Assembly: GCF_004217045.1 (NCBI RefSeq)
Contig: NZ_SGXM01000006.1
Span: forward strand, 181,137 to 245,136
Reading direction: 5' to 3'
DNA: 64,000 bases
Source of the DNA: Cupriavidus agavae
GTDB lineage: Bacteria > Pseudomonadota > Gammaproteobacteria > Burkholderiales > Burkholderiaceae
The notes below the pieces were generated by a model that was given only the letters and a program-made list of their open reading frames with translations, had not been told where the DNA came from and searched no databases. This document shows, piece by piece, positions 19,390 through 28,493 of this stretch. The translations under genes were made by a program, and so were the position numbers. The first letter of the stretch is position 1. Each line of letters begins with the position of its first letter.

Positions 19390-19911
19390 ATGGCCATCCT
19401 ATCGGACACCCCACAACAACGCTTGATCGACCAGCTTGGCCTCATCCCCCACCCTGAAGGCGGCTTCTATCGTGAGACGTTTCGCGACGAGGCGTCGGTG
19501 GTACGTGTGTCCGACGGCGCCAAGCGCTCGGCCTCTACCGCGATCTATTACCTGTTGTGTGATGATGCCTATTCGGCTTGGCATCGGATCCGCGCCGACG
19601 AGGTCTGGCATTTCTACTCTGGAGACCCCATCCACGTGCATTGGCTCACGAACGACGGCGAGCTTGTCACGCATCGGCTGGGCAATCCGTTAGTGCATCC
19701 CGAGACAGTATTTCAGGCTGTTGTACCAGCAAACTGCTGGTTCGCCGCCGAACGCGTGCCAGATCCGCACGGCGGGGTGGGTTATGCCTTGGCAGGGTGT
19801 ACGGTGGCCCCGGGTTTCGAATTCAGCGAATTCGAGTTAGCCGATGCAAAATCGTTGGCGACCGTCAATCCAGCGCATGGCCCTGTGCTCGCGCGACTAG
19901 CGGGTCGGTAG
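19390..19911 (+). CDS. cupin-fold protein of the DUF985 family
   Basis: A 173-residue protein with the DUF985 hallmarks: LGLIPHPEGGFYRETF near the start, then YYLLCDDAYSAWHRIRADEV and WHFYSGDP, ending with CTVAPGFEFSEFELAD. The biochemical role is unknown; the cupin fold suggests small-molecule or metal binding. It stands alone between the HipBA module and the fumC operon. Confidence 0.85.
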   Translation: MAILSDTPQQRLIDQLGLIPHPEGGFYRETFRDEASVVRVSDGAKRSASTAIYYLLCDDAYSAWHRIRADEVWHFYSGDPIHVHWLTNDGELVTHRLGNPLVHPETVFQAVVPANCWFAAERVPDPHGGVGYALAGCTVAPGFEFSEFELADAKSLATVNPAHGPVLARLAGR

Positions 19912-20078
19912 CCCCGCTTCCCCCTCTCCTTCCCAGATCTCCTTCCCACATCGCAGCCTTGTCGGAGGAGTGTGCCATTGACAAATCTGCAACGTCGACC
20001 AGCGACGCGTCGGGGATCGGGCGGTGTCGCCGGGAGGGGTACGCAAAGACTGCCAATACGAGTGCTACATCCTTTCAC

Positions 20079-21470
20079 TCAATCTACATGCGCCATACGC
20101 TCTAGGTTGACCAGCACGTCGTACTCGTCGCCGCTCATAATCTTGAGGGCAATGGCCGCGTTGCGCGCGGTGATCCCCTGGGCCTTTGCATAGCTCACGA
20201 TCCGCGCCGCCTGGTCGTAGCCGATGTGTGGATTCAGTGCTGTAGCGGCCAGTAGCGGACTGTCGAGCTGGCGCGCGAGCCGCTCTCGGTCAGGCTCCAG
20301 TCCGGGGATCACGCGTTCGGCCACCGTGCGCGCGGTGTCGGCCAGCACACGAATAGACTGCAGCACGTTATGGATCAGCACCGGCTTTGCCACATTCAGC
20401 TCGAAACTGCCGGATGCCCCGGCCATCGTCACGGTGACATGATTGCCGGCGACCTGCATGCCGGCCTGCACCATTGCCTCCAGAATCGTGGGGTTGCGCT
20501 TTCCCGGCATGATCGATGACGTCAGCCCGTCATCGGGCATCTTCAGTTCGCCGATACCGCAATGCGGACCCGAACTCATCCAGCGCAGGTCGTTCGCAAT
20601 CTTGATGAAAGAGACCGCGATGACGTTCAGCACGCCCGACAGTTCCAGTAGCGCATCGTGCGCGGCCATTCCCTCTACCTTGCACGGGTTGGGCCGGAAT
20701 GGCAGGCCAGTCAGGCGGCTCGCTTCCTCGCAGAATGCTTCGGCGAATCCTGCGGGAGCGTTAAGCCCAGTCCCTGCCGCCGTACCGCCCTGCGGCAGCA
20801 ACAGCAGGCGCGGCATTGCGGCTTCCAAGCGCTCGATGCCGTGCCCCACCTGCGCCGCGAACCCCTCGAAGCTTCGGCCCAGCGTAGTGGGCACCGCATC
20901 CATCAGATGGGTGCGCGCCAGCTTGAGGATATCCGCAAACACCGTTGCGCGTGCGTGCAGGCTATCGCGCAGTGCGGCCAACGCCGGTAGCAATCGATCC
21001 TCCACCTCCATCACCGCGCCCAGGTGCATCACGGTCGGAAAGCTGTCATTGGACGACTGCGATCGATTGACGTGGTCGTTGGGATGAACCGGACGTCTCG
21101 TGCCGAGCGGTTCGCCCAGTCGCTCGTTAGCCCGATTCGCGATGACCTCGTTGGCATTCATGTTGGTCTGCGTGCCAGAGCCGGTCTGCCAAATCGTCAG
21201 CGGAAAGTGCGCATCGAATGCACCGCTGCGCACCTCGGCCGCTGCAGCAACAATCGCATGCGCCATATCGGCTTCGAGTTGTCCACATTGCAGATTGGCA
21301 ACTGCCGCCGACATCTTGTGCAGCCCGAATGCATGGATCAGGCATTCGGAAAACCGCTCGGTACCAATGTCGAACACCGCCAGCGCGCGCTGGGTCTGGG
21401 CACCCCAGTACCGATCAGCAGGAATATCGACCGGTCCGAAGGCATCGTGTTCCGTGCGAGTCATCGTCAT
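20079..21470 (-). CDS. fumC: class II fumarate hydratase with altered signature
   Basis: A 463-residue fumarase/aspartase superfamily protein with SGTQTNMNANEVIANRA and PNDHVNRSQSSNDSFPT, as in FumC. It should interconvert fumarate and malate. The superfamily signature reads TSSIMPGKRNP where FumC normally has GSSIMPGKVNP, so the lead Gly is Thr and Val is Arg. It is the last gene of a dicarboxylate operon on this strand (DctA-like, Bug, FumC). A related lyase activity is possible. Confidence 0.85.
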   Translation of the reverse strand: MTMTRTEHDAFGPVDIPADRYWGAQTQRALAVFDIGTERFSECLIHAFGLHKMSAAVANLQCGQLEADMAHAIVAAAAEVRSGAFDAHFPLTIWQTGSGTQTNMNANEVIANRANERLGEPLGTRRPVHPNDHVNRSQSSNDSFPTVMHLGAVMEVEDRLLPALAALRDSLHARATVFADILKLARTHLMDAVPTTLGRSFEGFAAQVGHGIERLEAAMPRLLLLPQGGTAAGTGLNAPAGFAEAFCEEASRLTGLPFRPNPCKVEGMAAHDALLELSGVLNVIAVSFIKIANDLRWMSSGPHCGIGELKMPDDGLTSSIMPGKRNPTILEAMVQAGMQVAGNHVTVTMAGASGSFELNVAKPVLIHNVLQSIRVLADTARTVAERVIPGLEPDRERLARQLDSPLLAATALNPHIGYDQAARIVSYAKAQGITARNAAIALKIMSGDEYDVLVNLERMAHVD

Positions 21471-21474
21471 CGTT

Positions 21475-22461
21475 TTAATCGAGCGAGATATTCGCCTTGG
21501 CCGCCAGTACCTTCCAGCGCGCCACCTCGGCTTCGGTATGCTTGCCCAGCGCGCTTGCCGTGTACTTGTCAGCCGGCAGCATCTGGATAGCCTGGGCAGA
21601 CAGTCGATCCGTGAACGCCTTGTCGTTCATGACTTTCAGGTAGGCGGCCTGCACCTTGTCAATGACCGGTTGCGGCGTGCCCTTCGGTGCATAAATGCCG
21701 TACCACGTAGCGGCTTCGAAGCCGGGGACCAAGGTTTCCGCAAGGGTTGGCACATCCTTGAGTTGTCCGACGCGCGTAGCCGAGGTCACCGCCAGTGCAC
21801 GCACCTTCGCTTCCGTGATCTGCGGCAACGCCGTGTTGGTCTGGTCGAACATCCCGTCGACCTGAGCGCCGATCACATCGATCAGCGCTGGTCCGGCGCC
21901 TTTGTACGGCACCAGCGATACCTTGATGCCCGCCGCCGACGCAAACATTGCTGCAATGAGGTGCGATGTGGACCCCATTCCCGCGTTGCTGATGAACAGC
22001 TTGCCGGGATTTTGCTTGCCATACTCGACCAGTGCCTTCACGTCCTTGGCGGGATGATCCTTGCGCACCATCAATACCATCGGCGTGTCAGGGAAGCGGA
22101 ACACCGGCGCGAAATCCTTCACCGGATCGTAGGGCAGCTTCTTGTACAGCGCGGGCGCCGCGCCCATGTATCCCATATGGGCCACCAGCATCGTGTAGCC
22201 GTCTGCCTGCGCGCGCGCCGCCTTGGCTGCGCCTACGGTACCGCCCGCACCTGGCGAGTTGTCGATGATGATCGACTGCCCGACTTCGCGCGACACGCGC
22301 TCGGCAATATTGCGCGCCAGCGCATCGGTGGGACCACCGGCTGCGAACGGCACGATCCACGTGATCGGCTTGGTAGGCCAAGCCTGCGCATGGGCGGACG
22401 CCGCGGCCGCGAACGTAGCGATGGCCAGTGCGGCGCGCACGTAGGGAGTGAAGGGTTGCAT
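21475..22461 (-). CDS. Bug/TctC-family periplasmic receptor
   Basis: A 328-residue receptor with a signal peptide (residues 1-25, ending AHA) and family motifs WPTKPITWIVPFAAGGPTDA and IIDNSPGAGG. Bug proteins bind carboxylates and other small anions for tripartite tricarboxylate transporters. No TctA or TctB gene is nearby, so it is an orphan receptor. The fumC start lies four bases beyond its stop, and a DctA-like gene fragment precedes it. Confidence 0.9.
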   Translation of the reverse strand: MQPFTPYVRAALAIATFAAAASAHAQAWPTKPITWIVPFAAGGPTDALARNIAERVSREVGQSIIIDNSPGAGGTVGAAKAARAQADGYTMLVAHMGYMGAAPALYKKLPYDPVKDFAPVFRFPDTPMVLMVRKDHPAKDVKALVEYGKQNPGKLFISNAGMGSTSHLIAAMFASAAGIKVSLVPYKGAGPALIDVIGAQVDGMFDQTNTALPQITEAKVRALAVTSATRVGQLKDVPTLAETLVPGFEAATWYGIYAPKGTPQPVIDKVQAAYLKVMNDKAFTDRLSAQAIQMLPADKYTASALGKHTEAEVARWKVLAAKANISLD

Positions 22462-22497
22462 GGTTTGTCTCCTGCCTGGATATTTGTGTAATTTGCT

Positions 22498-23295
22498 TTA
22501 GCGGGCCGTGGCGCGCGCCAGCGGTATGCCGCCGAGATGCGGGTTGGCCTGATCGGCGTCCTCGCGAAGCAGATTGCCGTCGTCGAGTGCGGCATCGGCC
22601 TGGGCCGTGTTCGGGTAGAGCTCGGGGTACAGATGGCGTCGTGCCGCTTCGGCATCGAACGTGCCGGACCACTTGGCTACCACCACTGTCGCCACACTGT
22701 TGCCGATGGTGTTGCACGTGGAGATGGCCATCGAGAGGAAACGGTAGACGCCAAAGATCACTGCCAGCCCCTCCACTGGCAACACACCCGTCGATGTCAC
22801 CGTGGCGGCAAACACGACGAAGGAGCCGCCCGAGACCGTTGCGGCACCCTTCGAGGTCAGCAGCATCAGCAGGAGAATGCCGAGCTGATGATCGAGCGTG
22901 AGTGGCACACCGTAGGCATGGGAGATGAACATCACAACCATCGCCATGAAGATGGAAGTGCCATCGAGATTGAACGCATAGCCGGTGGGCAGCACCAGGC
23001 CGACCGTCTGCTTGGCACAGCCAAGACGTTGCAGTTTGACCAACAGGCGAGGCAGCGCACTCTCCGAGGAGGCCGTGCCCAGCACGATGAGGATTTCATC
23101 CTTGATGTACCGCAGGAATCTCCACAGGCTAAAGCCTGCCACTCTCGCCACAAGCCCGAGAACCACGGTGATGAACACGATCACCACCGCATAGAAGCTC
23201 AGCACAAACTCGGCCAGTGCCAGCAGCACCGCCGAACCGTTGCTGCCCACGGAGTAGGCCACCGCGCCAAACGTGCCGATCGGCGCGAGCTTCGC
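22498..23295 (-). pseudogene. DctA-like C4-dicarboxylate symporter, 5-prime truncated
   Basis: About 266 residues match the C-terminal two thirds of the dicarboxylate/amino acid:cation symporter family, beginning abruptly at KLAPIGTFGAVAYS and including GTASSESALPR, TGYAFNLDGTS, LLTSKGAATVSG and VATVVVAKW. The first 170 or so residues are missing. Upstream of about 23295 the sequence switches to an unrelated gene fragment in the opposite orientation. The protein cannot work, and the promoter of the following Bug and fumC genes has probably been lost as well. Confidence 0.85.
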
Positions 23296-24684
23296 CCCGA
23301 AGAAGGCTATCTGCCAATCGCTAAACTTACCAGAAGTGAGAATGGGCAACCCGTCGAGTTGCTATTTCGTACGGAGCATCTTAGAGACTACCTGTCCGCA
23401 CGCGCAATGGGCCTCTTTGTGGCTTCATATTTTTCGCGAGACGAAATCCTCGACAACGTTTCAGGCATCCAGTGGTCGCAAGACGGTAGCAAGGCAGAAT
23501 GGGACGAGGGTCACTGGGAAGGTCGTGCTTGGGCAATTCATGAAGGACACGGAGAGAACTACGGCAGTGAAACTGCTGTTTTCCATGCGACGAATTCCGG
23601 CCTTGATACCGAGGAAGACGTACCGAAGTTTGACTTCGGAGAAGTTGCCGGCAAGTCGAGTACGTGGAAGGTTCAGCATAAGGGGCGCAAGCTGTTCCGT
23701 GTGATGGGTGAGGTCTGGAAGGAAGAATGGATTCCTCCCGCTGACGCGAGTCCGCGTGTGAAAGGCGATGATGTGCCACCCACCGCGTTCTTCGCAGTCG
23801 ATAGCTCTGGTACACGCGAATCTCGTCAGACGCTCGGCAGCAAGGGGCAATGGTTATGGTTTCGACCAGAACTAGTTCCGGCGCTATTGCAATACCGAGA
23901 TTCTCAGTTGCATTGGTACACCAAAGATAGCATCCCGCCATTCATCGAATCGCCCAACGAAAAGACCGAAGGTATCAAGCACATCCTGAACTCGTTGGCT
24001 GGGACCCCTTACATTCGTCTGAGCGGTGCTGAAGACCCCCGGCCTTACCAAGAGCGGCTGGGATTTCGTGACCTCATGGCATTGGTTTTCCAGAGCCAAG
24101 AGGTTGTCGCGAATCAGAACATCCTGTTCTATAAAACGCACGCCCACGAGCATCGAGAGCGACTCAAGAACTGGCTGCCCTACATACTCGGAGCTGAGAC
24201 GCCAGAAGTCTTGATTGCACGTCAGCGACTTAGCACAGTGCAGGTCAAGCTCGCACAGCTTCGTCGTGAGCACCAAAAGGCAACGGCCGTCTCAAATAGC
24301 TGGCTGGAAAACATGTCCGGCCATTTGCAGGTGGCAAAAAGATACGGCCTGCTTCCAGGAACTTACGAATTTCCGGCCAAGCCGCTGCCCGAAGAGCTAA
24401 TCGGTACGGCCCGGGACATCCTTGCTACGAAGCCAGAGACGACAGTACCAACGCCTCAACATCTAGACCAAGCGGCGCAGGAGATGCTAAGGCTGGAGAA
24501 AGAAGAGGACAAACTGAGCGACCAAATCAGTCATGCGCGCAAGCGCCTGGACGACATTGTTCGCCTGAAGTCGGGCTTAACCGGCTACGGCGATACAGCG
24601 CGCCGTCGCGCCGACCGTTTGCAGATATCCCAATGGCTGGAAGATATTGCCACTGAAGCAAGGACTCGCCATATCGTTCGGTAG
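23296..24684 (+). pseudogene. chimeric fragment: unknown protein fused to Rad50-like (DUF3732-type) ATPase middle
   Basis: One open frame without a proper start (first ATG 23407). The first part (to about 23930; FRTEHLRDYLSARAMGLFVA, GKRK-poor, ending FFAVDSSGTRES and WLWFRPELV) is a protein I do not recognise. The second part (from about 23950; RLGFRDLMALVFQSQEVVAN, NILFYKTHAHEHRERL, then coiled coil) resembles the middle of SbcC/Rad50-like DUF3732 proteins. The Walker A N-terminus and the C-terminal ATPase half are absent. Both ends abut truncated genes, so this is probably a deletion scar of an inserted island. Confidence 0.6.
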
Positions 24685-25235
24685 CCGAGCTAGTCGCCAA
24701 GGCACGCGCTCAACCTGGTCAACTGAACTATGGTTCCGGTGGCGTCGGCTCGAGCCAGCATCTGGCAGGCGCAGTGTTCAAAAAGCTCGCCAACGTGGAT
24801 GTTGCACACATTCCGTTTAAAGGAACCGCTCCCGCCATGACTGACCTCATGGCCGGCCGGGTCGATTTCATCATTACAACGGGTGCCCTGCCCTTTATCC
24901 GCTCCGGCAAGGTTCGTCCACTTGCCGTAGCCGCGCATCAGCGTCTGCCAGCACTACCAGATGTGCCGACGTTCGACGAAGCAGGCGTGAAGGGATTTTA
25001 TACCGATTCCTGGTATGGACTGGTGGCGCCTGCTAACACACCACGTCCAGCGCTCGAAAAGTTGAACGTCGCGTTGAACCAGGCCTTGCGAGACTCCGAG
25101 CTTCAAAAGCAGTTCACGGAGCAAGGTTCTCTGCTTGTGAAGCCGATGGGGGTGGATGAGTACTGGACGTTTGTGAAGAAGCAGATGCCCACGGCTGCCG
25201 AACAAGTCCGCATCTCCGGAGCGAAGGCGGACTAG
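24678..25235 (+). pseudogene. Bug/TctC receptor, 5-prime truncated
   Basis: Starts within the family at SVAELVAKARAQPGQLNYGS and runs normally to the C-terminus (GAKAD). It covers about the last 185 residues; the signal peptide and first 125-135 residues are missing. It joins the chimeric fragment directly, so the junction lies near 24675. Confidence 0.85.
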
Positions 25236-25309
25236 GGACGCGGCAGGCTTCACTGGCGCCCTTCGGCTAGGGAGCTACACTCGACGAAGGCACTAGTTGA
25301 ACCGCAGCC

Positions 25310-25528
25310 ATGGGCACAGCACGCTTTCACGAAGGCGACAAAAGCAGAGCAATCTGCTCGCGTTGCGAAAAGCTCGTCAGCACGACCTTTGTGCACCGAG
25401 AAGTTTCTTTCCCTGACGGCAAACGGACTGCAAAGAACATCCTCGTCGCGATATGCGATGTCTGCGGCGAAGTCGTCGCAACGCCTTCTGAATCCACTGC
25501 AGCCATTCGTGCGGCGCGCGATGACTGA
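25310..25528 (+). CDS. small four-cysteine protein
   Basis: A 72-residue protein with CSRC (about residue 16-19) and CDVC (about residue 49-52) knuckles, suitable for one zinc ion. The sequence between them (KLVSTTFVHREVSFPDGKRT) looks like beta strands. It resembles small zinc-finger proteins common in Burkholderiales, function unknown. A terminator follows at 25638. Confidence 0.65.
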   Translation: MGTARFHEGDKSRAICSRCEKLVSTTFVHREVSFPDGKRTAKNILVAICDVCGEVVATPSESTAAIRAARDD

Positions 25529-25637
25529 AGTTCGGTCGCGGGCTCAGTATGAACGTCCACCCATGAGGAGGGCAGACGTCACTCATAGAGCGCACGACAA
25601 TAGTTCACATCGTGATTGAACCCGCGACTTTCAGCCC

Positions 25638-25670
25638 AGCCCACGCGCACCCCGCCGTGGGCTTTTCTTC
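25638..25670 (+). terminator. rho-independent terminator
   Basis: AGCCCACG and CGTGGGCT form an eight-base-pair stem with a ten-base loop, followed by TTTTCTTC. It separates the two small zinc protein genes. Confidence 0.7.
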
Positions 25671-25686
25671 CGCCCGGATTCGATTA

Positions 25687-25706
25687 TACTGTATATCCAT
25701 ACAGTA
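25687..25706 (+). promoter_or_regulatory. putative LexA (SOS) box
   Basis: TACTGTATATCCATACAGTA contains CTGT-N8-ACAG and is nearly identical to strong enterobacterial SOS boxes. A -10-like TATACT (25685-25690) overlaps it, and the ATG of the next gene is 18 bases downstream, so LexA binding would block transcription. Confidence 0.7.
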
Positions 25707-25724
25707 TCATATTTCTCTGAGGCC

Positions 25725-25973
25725 ATGCTTCCTGAACCAGCGAATTGCCCCATGTGCGGCAGCGCCGCTGAGCGCATTCGGTCTTCCCAACTTCGGGGAT
25801 ACCGATACACCTGTCCAAGATGTGGCTCGTTTGGCATAGAGACGGCTGCTTTGGGCGACATGGAAGCCGCCATGTTGGCTTGCCAGGCAGTCGCTCGCTT
25901 GCGAGCCTATGGGCATTTGCCGTTCATACAAAGAGACAAGCAAGGCGTTCGTGTTGGACCTGGCCGTACATAG
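25725..25973 (+). CDS. small zinc-ribbon protein behind a LexA box
   Basis: An 82-residue protein with CPMCG near residue 8 and CPRCGSFGIE near residue 31, a compact zinc ribbon, followed by a helix (DMEAAMLACQAVARLRAY). GAGG precedes the ATG. The upstream LexA box suggests induction by DNA damage. I do not recognise a named family; it could be a nucleic-acid-binding accessory of a mobile element or stress response. Confidence 0.6.
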   Translation: MLPEPANCPMCGSAAERIRSSQLRGYRYTCPRCGSFGIETAALGDMEAAMLACQAVARLRAYGHLPFIQRDKQGVRVGPGRT

Positions 25974-26340
25974 GACCGCGTAGACAACGGTCTACGACAG
26001 CGTCGTCGAGGAAGGAGCCGAAGTTATCGGTAACAGCCGGTTAGCAGCGAGCTGTCATCTACGTGGTGACTCGTCGAGTCACCCCGCCACTCTGGGCGCT
26101 AACGGGATACTTGGGCGCATCGAAGGCCAATATGTATCTACGGCAATACGGCAGCTTCCTCCTGCTGCCACTGCCACTCAAGAACATCTAGATGTAGAAA
26201 TCGACGCCGGCGCAGATGGACGTGTGCGCTTCTTCGCCGAGAGAAAAACGGCTCGGCATCATCGACACTCGCATTATTAGGGTCGGTGTATCGCGCTGAA
26301 CCGGTTGGAAGCAACGACACGCTCTAAACCCATTGTTCTC
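25974..26340. other. intergenic stretch with a small hairpin
   Basis: No gene recognised. GGTGACTC and GAGTCACC at 26065-26083 make a perfect eight-base-pair hairpin with a three-base loop but no T-tract follows. Confidence 0.3.
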
Positions 26341-26583
26341 ATGCAGACTTGGACGAAGCTCTTCACTCAAACGCTCATCGCCATCGCGCTCATCGTCGTG
26401 ACGGCGGTGGTCTCGCGCGTCATCTACGTCAATGCGAATCCCCCGGCGATGACCGACCTTCAAGAGGAAAGTGATGTCCGTCGAGAAGTCGTCGACTGCA
26501 GAATGGAGCGTAGACCGGCAGAGCACCCCGCTCGCCAAACACGTGAGGATGCCATCTGGATTGCGGGTTGCCTCGACTCCTGA
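26341..26583 (+). CDS. small single-span membrane protein
   Basis: An 80-residue frame with one hydrophobic segment at about residues 10-27 (LIAIALIVVTAVVSRVIYV) followed by a charged tail. No clear ribosome site and no family recognised. A TTG at 26305 would add 12 residues. Confidence 0.35.
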   Translation: MQTWTKLFTQTLIAIALIVVTAVVSRVIYVNANPPAMTDLQEESDVRREVVDCRMERRPAEHPARQTREDAIWIAGCLDS

Positions 26584-26805
26584 AGTAAGACGGGCAAGCC
26601 GGTTGACACTCCCCGGTCATCCACAAAGCTCACTTTAGGTACACGCCCTCGGCGTTCAGGTTCCGGCGGGCACGGCCGTTAGCTGAAATTAGCTGTGCGA
26701 ACCCCGCTACAGCATTTTTCAGGGCAAGCGGCATACCCAGCTGCTTGCCCCTTTCTACTCAAACCTAGACAACGCAATGGCGCAACGGACGCATTGAGGC
26801 GCTCG

Positions 26806-27699
26806 CTACTGGGGATGCGCGAGCGCCAATGAGGCGACGAACTCTCGCACGGCCGGGCTCTCATCGCCAGCTCGCGTCACAGCCACCAACGTGGCTTGCG
26901 TCCGCACATTCGAAATGCGAACGAAGGCCACGTCACTCCGGTTCGCCGCTGCAACCGAAGCACCCACCACTGTGAATCCCAGTCCGGCGGCAACCAGGCC
27001 CAGTGCCGTGTGAATCTCGATGGCTTCATGTCCCGCGCGAGGATTGCCTCCAGCCTGGCGAAGTAAATCGACCATCTGGTTCGCGTACCGGCTCTGTGGG
27101 TCTTTCGGATATTGGATGAGCGCCAGCTCGTCCAGGTCGGCGGCCTTCACCGTCTTGCGTTTCGCTGCCCGAGAATGGATGGGCACTGCGGCGACAAACG
27201 GGTCTTCGAACAACTCGGTATAGGTCAAGTCGCCGGCTCGGTCGAAATCGCCGATGAAGCGGGAAACGCCAACGTCAATTCGACCACTACGTAGCAGTTC
27301 TGGCTGATGCTCCGACAGTTGCTCGAGCAAGTCCAGTTGAATGCCGGGAAGCTTTTCCCGAAAGCGCCGGACCGCCTCCGGGAGCAGGGAGAAGATTGTT
27401 GACCGGGTGAATCCAACTCCAAGCCAACCAATGTTGCCAGCAGCAACGGCCCTCGCCTCCTCGTCAAGTTGGCGCATTTGGGAAAGAAGGTCTTTCGCCC
27501 GGGGATACAGAAACTTACCAGTGGGCGTTAGCGTCATGGGCCGATTGGACCGGTCGAACACGGGCGCACCCAACTGCGACTCCAACTGCGATATCTGCAT
27601 GCTGATTGCCGTGGGCGCGACGAACAGGCGACCGGCAGCCGCCACCGCGCTACCAGCGTCTACCACCTCACAGAAGTACCTCAGCTGCTTCAAGTTCAT
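26806..27699 (-). CDS. LysR-family regulator
   Basis: A 297-residue LysR protein: winged helix at residues 1-60 (MNLKQLRYFCEVVDAGSAVA) and an effector domain to the end. It is divergent from an operon with RraA-Bug-RraA genes, with 87 bases between starts, so it very probably controls that operon in response to a pathway acid. Its sequence pattern is of the CatM/BenM-Cbl broad group. Confidence 0.9.
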   Translation of the reverse strand: MNLKQLRYFCEVVDAGSAVAAAGRLFVAPTAISMQISQLESQLGAPVFDRSNRPMTLTPTGKFLYPRAKDLLSQMRQLDEEARAVAAGNIGWLGVGFTRSTIFSLLPEAVRRFREKLPGIQLDLLEQLSEHQPELLRSGRIDVGVSRFIGDFDRAGDLTYTELFEDPFVAAVPIHSRAAKRKTVKAADLDELALIQYPKDPQSRYANQMVDLLRQAGGNPRAGHEAIEIHTALGLVAAGLGFTVVGASVAAANRSDVAFVRISNVRTQATLVAVTRAGDESPAVREFVASLALAHPQ

Positions 27700-27705
27700 T
27701 TTTTA

Positions 27706-27738
27706 TGAATCTAGGTCCAATTTTCGATGTTTGATTCA
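27706..27738. promoter_or_regulatory. possible LysR operator
   Basis: TGAATC and GATTCA are inverted with 21 bases between them, inside the 87-base divergent promoter region. The arms are short, so this is a weak candidate. Confidence 0.3.
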
Positions 27739-27786
27739 GCCAGAACTTTACTCGAAACTCCAACGACCCACACATGGAGTTAAGCG

Positions 27787-28461
27787 ATGGACAGTGTTTC
27801 GCCCCCCGCGCAAAGTCTGCTGAAAGCGGCTCGCGCCCTGAGCACAGCTGAAATCTCGGACGCGCTCGACTATTTCAAGCTGCCTGGTAGCGCACTCGGC
27901 ATCGGCCTCCAAGCCGGTGAACCGCGCATTTTCGGCCCTGCCTTTACGGTTGCCTTTGTACCTGTCGACACCGCAACCCCGGGCACTGTCGGCGACTACC
28001 TCGACAACATTCCTCAAGGCGCTGTCGCCGTTCTGGACAATTCCGGCCGCGTCGACTGCACCGTGTGGGGCGGCATCATGAGCAAGATTGCTGAACATCG
28101 CGGTATCGCCGGCACCGTCATCAATGGGGTCTGCCGTGACACTGCCGAAGCCCAAGAGGTCAACTACCCGCTCTATGCGCGGGGTCGCTTCATGCGCACC
28201 GGCAAAGACCGTGTTCAGGTCAGCACTGTTGGTGAGGTCGTCAGCCTTGGCGACGTGCGAGTGACGCCAGGCGACTACGTGGTTGCAGACGCCGACGGCG
28301 TCGTCGTCATACCGCAAGCCCGCGCGGCAGAGGTGTTCGAGCGCGCTCTTCGCACCCGCGAGGTCGAAGGCAAGATTCTGGAAGCCGCGTTGGCCGGCAC
28401 ACCGCTTGGGGAGGCACGCCGCCAATTCGGGTACCACACGCTTCAGCGGACCGGTCACTGA
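27787..28461 (+). CDS. RraA-like aldolase, paralog 1 (complete catalytic motif)
   Basis: A 224-residue RraA/HMG aldolase-family protein. Family members cleave 4-hydroxy-4-methyl-2-oxoglutarate to pyruvate or decarboxylate oxaloacetate, with a divalent metal. The region WGGIMSKIAEH...GVCRDTAE carries the Arg-Asp-x2-Glu motif expected of active aldolases; it is the only one of the five paralogs here with the acidic residue in place. It starts the operon with Bug and a second RraA gene. Confidence 0.88.
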   Translation: MDSVSPPAQSLLKAARALSTAEISDALDYFKLPGSALGIGLQAGEPRIFGPAFTVAFVPVDTATPGTVGDYLDNIPQGAVAVLDNSGRVDCTVWGGIMSKIAEHRGIAGTVINGVCRDTAEAQEVNYPLYARGRFMRTGKDRVQVSTVGEVVSLGDVRVTPGDYVVADADGVVVIPQARAAEVFERALRTREVEGKILEAALAGTPLGEARRQFGYHTLQRTGH

Positions 28462-28493
28462 ACCCAGGGTCACAAAAATATAACGGAGACAAA

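Noticed and set aside
22537..23295. The left part of a long plus-strand frame that runs on into the chimeric fragment
   Set aside because: This part is the antisense of the DctA-like gene; only the sequence after about 23296 has protein character.
26065..26083. Perfect hairpin GGTGACTC/GAGTCACC
   Set aside because: No T-tract and no gene nearby on either side that needs it; could be chance in GC-rich DNA.
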